Assembly (NCBI RefSeq): GCF_000829695.1
Contig: NZ_BBNN01000048.1
Location: 1-56,670, forward strand
Length of the DNA: 56,670 nucleotides
Direction: 5' to 3'
Source: Streptomyces sp. NBRC 110035
GTDB lineage: Bacteria; Actinomycetota; Actinomycetes; Streptomycetales; Streptomycetaceae
The position numbers and the translations under genes are program-made. Below the pieces are notes generated by a model. That model had not been told where the DNA came from. It did no database searches and worked only from the letters and a program-made list of their open reading frames with translations. Of the stretch, positions 9,312 to 16,168 are shown one piece after another. Numbering within the stretch: the first letter of the stretch is position 1; each line of letters begins with the position of its first letter.

Positions 9312-9340
9312 ACAACGAGCGGCGCGGTGCATGGGTTACG
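9312..9340 (-). promoter_or_regulatory. Candidate sigma-BldN promoter of rsbN
   Basis: On the minus strand CGTAAC (9340-9335) and CGTTGT (9317-9312) are separated by 17 bp, 133 nt before the rsbN start. This resembles the reported sigma-BldN promoter pattern (about CGTAAC-N16-CGTTGA). rsbN in S. venezuelae is known to be a sigma-BldN target. The match is by eye. Confidence 0.5.
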
Positions 9341-9423
9341 CGCGCCGGAGCGTCGGTTCGGGAAGCCGACGGGAAGTCAACGGAGTGTCACTCAGGGTAC
9401 GTCACCTGTCGCTGGTGGTGATG

Positions 9424-10239
9424 CTAGCGCGTGTCCTCGGGGAGGAGCCGGGCGAGGGTGCGGACGGCCCGGTACTGGAGGGTCTTGATCGCCCCCTCGT
9501 TCTTGTCCATCACGCGGGCGGTCTCCGCGACGGAGAGACCCTGGAGGAATCGGAGCGTGACGCATTCGCGCTGTTGGGGGTTGAGACGTCGTACGGCGTC
9601 GAGGAGGGCGGCATTGGACAGGTATTCGAGGACGGAGTCCTCGGGGGACCGCGCGACCTCGTTGGCGTCGAGCATCTCCCCGGTGGTGACCTCGAGGCGG
9701 AAGCGGCTGGACTTGAAGTGGTCGGCGACGAGATTGCGGGCGATGGTGACGAGCCAGGCGCCGAAGTCGCGCCCCTGCCAGGTGAAGGTGCCGATGCGGC
9801 GCAGCGCCCGCAGGAAGGTCTCGCTGGTGAGGTCCTCGGCGGTCGCCTTGCCGCCCACCCGGTAGTAGATGTAGCGGTACACGGTGTCGTTGTACTGGTC
9901 GTAGAGCCGTCCGAAGGCGTCGGCCTCGCCCGCCTGGGCGCGTTCCACGAGTTCCATCATCCTGGCGCTGTCACTGTCCGCCGCGGGGCGGCGGGCGGTG
10001 GTGGCGTCGGACGGCCGTCCGCCTCGGTGTCTTCCCACCGCGGCGCTGTCGTCGGCGAGGGCGTAGCAGGGGCCGACGGGCGCGTCGGCGAGGGCGTAGC
10101 AGGGGCCGGCGGGTGCGGTGGCGAATGCGGGGGCGGCGTACGCGGTGGGGACGCAGCCGCGCAGCAACTCCCGGGCCGCCGTGACTGCTGTGCGCAGTGC
10201 GGTCAGGCCCGGGTCGTCAACCCCGACGTGTGGGTACAC
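9424..10239 (-). CDS. bldN: BldN, developmental ECF sigma factor with pro-sequence
   Basis: A 271-residue ECF sigma factor. Sigma region 2 starts near residue 93 (MMELVERAQAGEADAFGRLY, then YRYIYYRVGGKATAEDLTSE), and region 4 near 215-262 (LNPQQRECVTLRFLQGLSV). The first roughly 87 residues form the long N-terminal extension that is removed to give mature BldN in S. coelicolor. BldN directs bldM and the chaplin and rodlin genes for aerial hyphae. GTG 10239 is the start. rsbN follows on the same strand after a 244-bp gap. The pro-sequence contains a tandem duplication (see separate entry). Confidence 0.93.
   Translation of the reverse strand: MYPHVGVDDPGLTALRTAVTAARELLRGCVPTAYAAPAFATAPAGPCYALADAPVGPCYALADDSAAVGRHRGGRPSDATTARRPAADSDSARMMELVERAQAGEADAFGRLYDQYNDTVYRYIYYRVGGKATAEDLTSETFLRALRRIGTFTWQGRDFGAWLVTIARNLVADHFKSSRFRLEVTTGEMLDANEVARSPEDSVLEYLSNAALLDAVRRLNPQQRECVTLRFLQGLSVAETARVMDKNEGAIKTLQYRAVRTLARLLPEDTR
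10052..10117 (-). repeat. 33-nt tandem duplication in the bldN pro-sequence
   Basis: Two adjacent 33-nt units (10052-10084 and 10085-10117) differ at only two positions. They encode GPCYALAD-type repeats at about residues 42-63 of BldN, in the pro-sequence only. The reading frame is kept. Confidence 0.9.
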
Positions 10240-10331
10240 GGGACTCCCAGAGGCAGAGCTTCCATCACGTGCAGTGCGGAACCTTTCACCCGTCGTGGCG
10301 ACGGAGGGGCACCGGTTTGCGTCTGAGGAGA

Positions 10332-10346
10332 ATAACGCTTCGTGCG
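10332..10346 (-). promoter_or_regulatory. Possible BldD box upstream of bldN
   Basis: The 15-mer ATAACGCTTCGTGCG matches 7 of the 9 fixed positions of the BldD consensus NTNACNCWGNGTNAN. It lies about 95 nt upstream of the bldN start, and bldN is a known BldD target in S. coelicolor. The assignment is weak. Confidence 0.3.
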
Positions 10347-10439
10347 GGGCCTGCTACGCCGAGTTGCTGAAATCGTCGGTTACGTCGTTTCGGTGGCCTG
10401 TTGATGTTCGTTCAGGCGCCTGGCGACGACCGAATGACG

Positions 10440-10462
10440 ACCGGAATGCTTCGCATTCCGGT
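10440..10462 (-). terminator. Hairpin in the 443-bp gap upstream of bldN
   Basis: A 10-bp perfect stem (ACCGGAATGC / GCATTCCGGT) with loop TTC lies in the 10240-10682 gap, downstream of the minus-strand HAD gene and upstream of bldN. It has no U-run. The most likely role is terminating the HAD transcript before the bldN promoter. The remainder of the gap holds the presumed bldN promoter and a long 5' leader, and no open frame I would call. Confidence 0.5.
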
Positions 10463-10682
10463 TCGGTACGGGACGTGTCGTGGCCGTGTGCAGCCAAGAG
10501 GACTGGACGGCGGGGTTGCGGGGTGCGGCAGTGGGATTGGCCGGGCCCGCGGGCGGGGTGCCACTTCTGCTCTTCGGCGATCGGACCGGCGGCCGTACGG
10601 GTGTCCGTCGTCGCGGAGTTGACCGGGTGGCAGGGGCAGTAGGGGCAGTAGGGGCGGCGGAGGGGGCCGGGAGGGGCCGGAG

Positions 10683-11594
10683 TCAGCGTCGGCGCCGGTG
10701 CATCGCGATGGCCGCGGCCGTGCCGCCGGCCACCGCACCCACGCCCGCCGCCGCGGGGATGCCGACCTTCGCCGCCTTGCGTCCCGTGCGGTAGTCCCGC
10801 AGGCGCCAGTCCTCGGTGCGGGCGTGCTTGCGCAGCTTGGAGTCCGGGTTGATCGCGTACGGGTGCCCGACCAGCGAGAGCATCGGGATGTCGTTGTGGG
10901 AGTCGCTGTACGCCGCGCAGCGGTTCAGGTCCAGGTTCTCCGCGGCCGCCAGCGCGCGGACGGCCTCGGCCTTGGCCGGGCCGTGCAGTGGCTCGCCCAC
11001 CAGTTTGCCGGTGTACACGCCACCGATGGACTCGGCCACCGTGCCGAGGGCTCCGGTCAGGCCCAGCCGGCGCGCGATCACCTGGGCGATCTCCACCGGT
11101 GCCGCCGTGACCAGCCACACCCGCTGGCCCGCGTCCAGGTGTGCCTGTGCCAGGGCCCGCGTGCCCGGCCAGATCCGCTCGGCCATGTACTCGTCGTAGA
11201 TCTCCTCGCCGATGGACTTCAGCTCGGAGACCCGGTGGCCCTTGACGATGGAGAGCGCGGAGTCGCGTGCGTCCTGCATGTGCTCGGGGTCCTCGACGCC
11301 GGCCAGCCGGAACCACGCCTGCTGCCACGCGAACCGGGCGAGGTCGCGCTTCTCGAAGAACTTCCGCTTGTACAGGCCCTTGCCGAAGTGGAACAGGGCC
11401 GCGCCCTGCATCACGGTGTTGTCCAGGTCGAAGAAAGCGGCAGCCCGCTCGTCGCCGCGAACCGGGAACTCCGGTTCGCGGCCGGAAACTTCCTGGGTGG
11501 ACTTGCGTGCTGCCTCTGCCGAGGCCTCGCCTGCCAACACGCTCCGCGCCGTGGCGGAACGCCTACGGGGAGTGAGCCATCCGAGAGCGGCCAT
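10683..11594 (-). CDS. SerB-like HAD-IB family hydrolase
   Basis: A 303-residue HAD phosphatase of the phosphoserine-phosphatase-like IB family. Motif I is AAFFDLDNTVMQGAALFHFG (about residue 55), the motif II region is WLVTAAPVEIAQ, the motif III lysine lies in HGPAKAEAVRA, and motif IV is AAYSDSHNDIPMLSLVG. The C-terminal tail has a glycine/alanine-rich hydrophobic stretch (VGIPAAAGVGAVAGGTAAAI), perhaps a membrane anchor, and ends MHRRRR. ATG 11594 (MAALGW) is preferred over an upstream in-frame start at 11648. The substrate is unknown. It is a conserved neighbour of bldN and rex in Streptomyces. Confidence 0.87.
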   Translation of the reverse strand: MAALGWLTPRRRSATARSVLAGEASAEAARKSTQEVSGREPEFPVRGDERAAAFFDLDNTVMQGAALFHFGKGLYKRKFFEKRDLARFAWQQAWFRLAGVEDPEHMQDARDSALSIVKGHRVSELKSIGEEIYDEYMAERIWPGTRALAQAHLDAGQRVWLVTAAPVEIAQVIARRLGLTGALGTVAESIGGVYTGKLVGEPLHGPAKAEAVRALAAAENLDLNRCAAYSDSHNDIPMLSLVGHPYAINPDSKLRKHARTEDWRLRDYRTGRKAAKVGIPAAAGVGAVAGGTAAAIAMHRRRR

Positions 11595-11909
11595 GGCGTG
11601 AGCATAGCCAGTCCGTCCAACGGTTCCGGAGTCGAGAGGTTTGAACACCGTGAACTCTGCACGTCCGTGTCGTTAAAGAGCCTCTCCCGGCCTGCGGGGG
11701 ACCGCTCTCCGCGGGCCGTGTCCCGTGGTGTGGTGCGGCGGGCCGTGGGGCACGCGTTCCGGTTGAGGGCCCGCCGGTGAGCTGCGGGCCCGCCGGTGGT
11801 CTTCGCGGGCGCCGCTCTCCGCGAGGTGCCCCGGGGCGGGTCGGACCTCCGGTCCGGCGGAACCGCTCTTCCCGGCCTGCGGGGTCCGGTAGCCCGGCCG
11901 GCGGTACCG

Positions 11910-11957
11910 CCCGGAGCGGCGCACGGAGGGGCGCGCCGTTCCGTGCGCCGCTCCGGG
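11910..11957. other. 18-bp perfect hairpin in the HAD/glutaredoxin intergenic gap
   Basis: Within the 408-bp divergent gap 11595-12002 an 18-bp perfect stem (from CCCGGAGCGG to CCGCTCCGGG) closes on a 12-nt loop, ending 45 nt before the glutaredoxin-like start. The gap also holds two copies of GGGCCCGCCGGTG (11767-11779 and 11786-11798). Nothing else is recognisable. The hairpin could be an attenuator, an mRNA stabiliser or a terminator. Confidence 0.7.
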
Positions 11958-12002
11958 TCTCGGGGGGGTGCGGGGGTTCCCCTCCGCCGTCGCGGGGTGA
12001 GA

Positions 12003-12293
12003 ATGGCCGGCATGAGTCCGCTCTTCCGCCGCAAGGCCTCGCAGGATCGTCTCGTCACCCTCGTGGGCAAGCCCGGCTGTCATCTGTGCGACGACGCCCA
12101 GGCCGTGGTGGAGAGGGTGTGCGGTGACCTCGGGGTGGTGTGGGAGAGGAAGGACATCACTCAGGACCCGGAACTGCACGAGCGGTACTGGGAGCAGATT
12201 CCCGTCGTCCTCGTCGACGGCCGCCAGCACACGTTCTGGCGCGTCGACGAGGGCCGCCTCCGCAGGGCCCTGGCCGACCGAGGATGCAGCTGA
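12003..12293 (+). CDS. Glutaredoxin-like (DUF836) protein
   Basis: A 96-residue thioredoxin-fold protein with the redox motif CHLCDDAQ (CxxC at about residues 24-27) and the cis-proline segment EQIPVVLVDGRQ. It belongs to the small glutaredoxin-like family often linked to NrdH and DUF836 proteins. The start ATG 12003 has GGGGTGA just upstream. It precedes rex by 289 bp; a redox link to Rex is inferred only from position. Confidence 0.85.
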   Translation: MAGMSPLFRRKASQDRLVTLVGKPGCHLCDDAQAVVERVCGDLGVVWERKDITQDPELHERYWEQIPVVLVDGRQHTFWRVDEGRLRRALADRGCS

Positions 12294-12447
12294 CCGGTCA
12301 GTGCAAAACAGCCGGAAAGTCGCTCAGGGGCGATGGCGACCAGCTCTCGGGAGCGGGATACGTAGAGGAGAGTGTGCGGTTTTGCCCCCGGAACAAAGGG
12401 AGCCGGGGCGCTCGTGCGCCGGTTCCGCGCGAGTGCGCCGGGGGTGC

Positions 12448-12461
12448 GTGACCCCGGTCAC
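12448..12461. promoter_or_regulatory. Second dyad upstream of rex
   Basis: The inverted repeat GTGACC-CC-GGTCAC lies 27 bp upstream of the Rex operator in the rex leader region. No regulator is known to me for it. It could bind another regulator or be chance in GC-rich DNA. Confidence 0.3.
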
Positions 12462-12488
12462 TTTGGGCGGACAAAACGGACACCATCT

Positions 12489-12517
12489 TTGTGCACGCGT
12501 TCACAAAGACATAGCCT
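12489..12517 (+). promoter_or_regulatory. Rex operator (ROP) and rex-hemACD promoter
   Basis: TTGTGCACGCGTTCACAA (12489-12506) matches the known S. coelicolor Rex operator TTGTGAACGCGTTCACAA at 17 of 18 positions. Its left end serves as a -35 (TTGTGC), and TAGCCT at 12512-12517 lies 17 bp further as a -10, so Rex would block RNA polymerase directly. The rex start codon lies 66 nt beyond the -10. Confidence 0.9.
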
Positions 12518-12582
12518 GCATTCGACGGGGCGGTCCGGGGACGTATGACCGCCTGAAGCCCCGCTCTACCCGCAGGAGCACC

Positions 12583-13359
12583 GTGGCAACTGGCCGAACT
12601 CACCGACCGGCGACCCGTAGCCGAGGGATTCCCGAGGCCACCGTCGCCAGGCTTCCGCTGTACCTCCGCGCCCTCACCGCGCTCTCCGAGCGCTCGGTGC
12701 CCACGGTTTCCTCGGAGGAACTGGCGGCTGCCGCGGGCGTCAACTCCGCGAAGCTGCGCAAGGACTTCTCCTACCTGGGTTCCTACGGGACCCGGGGTGT
12801 GGGCTACGACGTCGAGTATCTCGTGTACCAGATCTCCCGCGAACTCGGCCTGACCCAGGACTGGCCGGTCGTGATCGTCGGTATCGGTAACCTCGGTGCC
12901 GCGCTCGCCAACTACGGCGGGTTCGCCTCCCGCGGGTTCAGGGTCGCCGCGCTCATCGACGCCGACCCCGCGATGGCCGGGAAGCCCGTCGCCGGGATAC
13001 CCGTGCAGCACACCGACGAACTGGAGCAGATCGTCGAGGACGAGGGTGTGTCGATCGGTGTGATCGCGACGCCGGCCGGCGCCGCCCAGCAGGTCTGCGA
13101 GCGTCTCGTGGCCGCGGGGGTCACCTCCATCCTGAACTTCGCGCCGACCGTGCTGTCCGTCCCGGACGGCGTCGACGTGCGCAAGGTGGACCTCTCCATC
13201 GAGCTGCAGATCCTCGCCTTCCACGAGCAGCGCAAGGCCGGCGAGCTGGCCGCCGCCTCCGTCCAGCCGCCCGTCGTCACGCGCCGGGGCGCCGCGGACC
13301 AGGAGCCCGCCGTCGACCAGGAACCCGACGGGGACGTACCCGCCGTGATGCCGACATGA
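12583..13359 (+). CDS. rex: Rex, redox-sensing transcriptional repressor
   Basis: A 258-residue repressor that senses the NADH/NAD ratio and controls respiratory genes and its own operon. The N-terminal winged helix is at about residues 15-85 (IPEATVARLPLYLRAL, AGVNSAKLRKDFSYLGSYG). The NAD-binding Rossmann motif VGIGNLGAAL is at about 99-108, followed by the acidic ALIDAD. The last roughly 35 residues are an extra tail. GTG 12583 has AGGAG 4 nt upstream. Its stop overlaps the hemA start by ATGA, so it is co-translated with hemA. A near-perfect operator lies upstream, giving autoregulation. Confidence 0.96.
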   Translation: MATGRTHRPATRSRGIPEATVARLPLYLRALTALSERSVPTVSSEELAAAAGVNSAKLRKDFSYLGSYGTRGVGYDVEYLVYQISRELGLTQDWPVVIVGIGNLGAALANYGGFASRGFRVAALIDADPAMAGKPVAGIPVQHTDELEQIVEDEGVSIGVIATPAGAAQQVCERLVAAGVTSILNFAPTVLSVPDGVDVRKVDLSIELQILAFHEQRKAGELAAASVQPPVVTRRGAADQEPAVDQEPDGDVPAVMPT

Positions 13360-15173
13360 GTCTCCTCGTCGTCGGACTGAGCCACCGCAGCGCGCCGGTC
13401 AGTGTGCTGGACCGGGCCTCGCTGAGCACGGACGCGCAGACCAAGCTGCTGCAGGACACGGTCGCCGCCGAACCGGCCACCGAGGCCGCGGTGCTCGCCA
13501 CCTGCAACCGCATCGAGCTGTACGCCGACGTGGACAAGTTCCACGCCGGTGTCGCCGAGCTGTCCACGCTGCTGGCCCAGCACAGCGGGGTCGGCCTGGA
13601 GGAGCTCACCCCCCATCTCTACGTGCACTACGAGGACCGCGCCGTCCACCACATGTTCTCGGTGGCCTGCGGACTGGACTCGATGGTGGTCGGTGAGGGG
13701 CAGGTCCTCGGCCAGATCAAGGACTCGCTGGCGCGTGCGCAGGCACTGCACACCGCCGGCCGGCTGATGAACGACCTGTTCCAGCAGGCGCTCCGGGTCG
13801 GCAAGCGGGCCCACTCGGAGACCGGCATCGACCGCGCCGGGCAGTCCCTGGTCACCTTCGGCCTGGAGCAGCTGGCCCTCGGCACACCCGTCGAGACCTG
13901 GGCACAGGGCAAGAAGGCCCTGATCATAGGCGCCGGTTCGATGTCGTCACTGGCCGCGGCCACGCTCGCGCGGACCGGCGTCCGCGAGATCGTGATCGCC
14001 AACCGCACCGCCGACCGCGCCGAGCGCCTGGTCGCCCTGCTCGGAGAGCAGTATGGACGAAGCCCGGCGGAGGGCGACGACACGGACGTGCTGGCCCGCG
14101 CGGTACCGATGGGATCGGTGCCGTTCGAGCTGACACGTGCCGACGTGGTCGTCTCCTGCACGGGCGCGACCGGGCTCGTCCTCACCGCCGAGGCGATCGC
14201 CGCCGGTGTCGAGGGCCGGGCCGGGGCGCAGCCGGAGACCGCGCGCGGTGGGCTGCCGGACACCGCCCTGCGCGGTGAGGCGCCGGAGACCGTACGGGGC
14301 GAGGTGCCGGAGGAGGCCCGGACGGCGTCCCTGCCTCCGGTGAGCATCGGTACCGACGAGGACTGCCCGCTGGACCTGTCCTCCGTGCCCCCCGGCTTCT
14401 CCGTGATGGGCGAGGCGGCCGTCGCCGGCATGGACGCGGCGACGCTGGAGCAGCACGCGGCGTGGGCCGCGGGCAGCACCGTCGACCGCCGTCGGGCCGG
14501 CCGGCGCGGCGTCGAAGCGGACCAGGTGGACCCCGAGCTGATCGGCGCGCTGGCCGCGACCGCGGCGAGCGTCGGCCGGATCCCCGAGCGGCGCCGTCCG
14601 GAGCCGGTGGCCGGGCCGCCGCGCCCGGAGCCCGTGCTGCACCTGCTCGACCTCGCGATGCCGCGCGACATCGACGCCGCCGCGCACCGCCTCGCCGGGG
14701 TGCGGCTGGTGGACATCGAGGCGCTCGCCCAGGCGTCCGCGGACGCTCCGATGGCTGCCGACGTGGACCAGGTCCGGCGTATCGTCTCCGACGAGGTGGC
14801 GGCGTTCGGGGCGGCACAGCGGGCCGCGCACATCACGCCGACCGTGGTCGCGCTGCGCACCATGGCCGCGGATGTGGTGGCCGGTGAGATCGCCCGCCTC
14901 GAGGGCCGGCTGCCCGGCCTGGACGACAAGCACCGCGCGGAGATCACCCAGACCGTGCGGCGGGTGGTCGACAAGCTGCTGCACGCGCCGACCGTGCGGG
15001 TCAAGCAGCTCGCGGCCGAACCCGGCGGCGCCGGGTACGCGGACGCGTTGCGCACCCTGTTCGACCTCGACCCCGAGACGGTGGCCTCCGTCTCCCGAGC
15101 CGAGGAAAGCACCGAGAAGAACGCGAAGAGCGCGACCATCGCGTACATCGCAGAGAACCGAGGGCCGGCATGA
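13356..15173 (+). CDS. hemA: Glutamyl-tRNA reductase
   Basis: A 605-residue enzyme reducing glutamyl-tRNA to glutamate-1-semialdehyde with NADPH, the first step of C5 haem synthesis. The catalytic Cys50 lies in LATCNRIELY. GEGQVLGQIKDS and the NADPH motif IIGAGSMSSLAA follow. It is much longer than the usual 420-450 residues because of an insertion of about 145 residues (about 283-427) between TAEAIAAG and LHLLDLAMPRDID. Streptomyces HemA proteins are generally long. The insert starts with degenerate PETxRGExP repeats. It overlaps rex and hemC by 4 bp each. Confidence 0.95.
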   Translation: MSLLVVGLSHRSAPVSVLDRASLSTDAQTKLLQDTVAAEPATEAAVLATCNRIELYADVDKFHAGVAELSTLLAQHSGVGLEELTPHLYVHYEDRAVHHMFSVACGLDSMVVGEGQVLGQIKDSLARAQALHTAGRLMNDLFQQALRVGKRAHSETGIDRAGQSLVTFGLEQLALGTPVETWAQGKKALIIGAGSMSSLAAATLARTGVREIVIANRTADRAERLVALLGEQYGRSPAEGDDTDVLARAVPMGSVPFELTRADVVVSCTGATGLVLTAEAIAAGVEGRAGAQPETARGGLPDTALRGEAPETVRGEVPEEARTASLPPVSIGTDEDCPLDLSSVPPGFSVMGEAAVAGMDAATLEQHAAWAAGSTVDRRRAGRRGVEADQVDPELIGALAATAASVGRIPERRRPEPVAGPPRPEPVLHLLDLAMPRDIDAAAHRLAGVRLVDIEALAQASADAPMAADVDQVRRIVSDEVAAFGAAQRAAHITPTVVALRTMAADVVAGEIARLEGRLPGLDDKHRAEITQTVRRVVDKLLHAPTVRVKQLAAEPGGAGYADALRTLFDLDPETVASVSRAEESTEKNAKSATIAYIAENRGPA

Positions 15174-16168
15174 CTGGAAAGGCACTGAGGCTCGGGACCA
15201 GGCGGAGCAAGCTCGCCATGGCTCAGTCCGGGCAGGTGGCGGATGCCGTGAGCCAGGTGACCGGACGGCCTGTCGAGCTCGTCCCGATCACCACGTACGG
15301 CGACACGTCGCGCGAGCACCTCTCGCAGATCGGCGGTACGGGCGTCTTCGTGGCTGCGCTGCGCGACGCCCTGGTGCGCGGCGAGGTGGACTTCGCGGTG
15401 CACTCGCTGAAGGACCTGCCGACCGCACCGCACGACGAGCTGGTCCTGGCCGCGGTACCGGAGCGCGAGGACCCGCGGGACGTGCTCATCGGGCGCGACG
15501 CGCTCAAGCTCACGGACCTTCCGCGCGGCGCCCGCATCGGCACCGGCGCGGCGCGCCGGGTGGCCCAGCTGAACGCGTACGCGGTCGCCCGCGGCCTGGA
15601 GTTCGAGACGGTGCCGATACGCGGCAACGTCGACACCCGGATCGGGTACGTCACCAGCGGTGAGCTGGACGCCGTCGTGCTGGCCGCCGCCGGACTGAAC
15701 CGGGTCGGGCGCAGCGACGAGGTGACCGACTTCCTGTCGGTCGACACGGTTTTGCCCGCCCCCGGCCAGGGGGCCCTGGCGGTCGAGTGTTCCGTGCGCG
15801 ACACGGAGCTGACCGCCGCGCTCGCCGAGCTCGACGACCCGTTCACGCGGGCCGCCGTGACGGCCGAGCGGTCACTGCTCGCCGCCCTGGAGGCCGGCTG
15901 CACCGCCCCTGTGGGGGCGCTCGCCGACCTTCCCCCGGTTCTCGGCTTCGCCCGAGACCGGGGGGACCCCCAGACGGACGGGTCGATTGTCAAGGAAATG
16001 CGCCTGCGGGGCGTCGTCGGCACGACCGACGGCACCACGCTGGTGCAGCTGTCCACCACCGGTCCCGTGCCCGAGACGCATGAGGCGGCGATGGCGCTCG
16101 GTCGCGAACTCGCCACCGGGATGCTCGCGCAGGGCGCGGCCGGTCTGATGGGGGAGCGAGCACTGTGA
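15170..16168 (+). CDS. hemC: Porphobilinogen deaminase (hydroxymethylbilane synthase)
   Basis: A 332-residue cytoplasmic enzyme joining four porphobilinogens into hydroxymethylbilane. Family motifs are LGTRRSKLAMAQSGQV, HSLKDLPTAPHDELVLAAVP, RRVAQLNAYAVARGLEFETV and the dipyrromethane-cofactor Cys244 in LEAGCTAPVGA. Length is slightly above the usual 300-320, with a charged insert after the cofactor Cys. It overlaps hemA (ATGA) and hemD (GTGA), so it is strictly coupled to both. Confidence 0.96.
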   Translation: MTGKALRLGTRRSKLAMAQSGQVADAVSQVTGRPVELVPITTYGDTSREHLSQIGGTGVFVAALRDALVRGEVDFAVHSLKDLPTAPHDELVLAAVPEREDPRDVLIGRDALKLTDLPRGARIGTGAARRVAQLNAYAVARGLEFETVPIRGNVDTRIGYVTSGELDAVVLAAAGLNRVGRSDEVTDFLSVDTVLPAPGQGALAVECSVRDTELTAALAELDDPFTRAAVTAERSLLAALEAGCTAPVGALADLPPVLGFARDRGDPQTDGSIVKEMRLRGVVGTTDGTTLVQLSTTGPVPETHEAAMALGRELATGMLAQGAAGLMGERAL

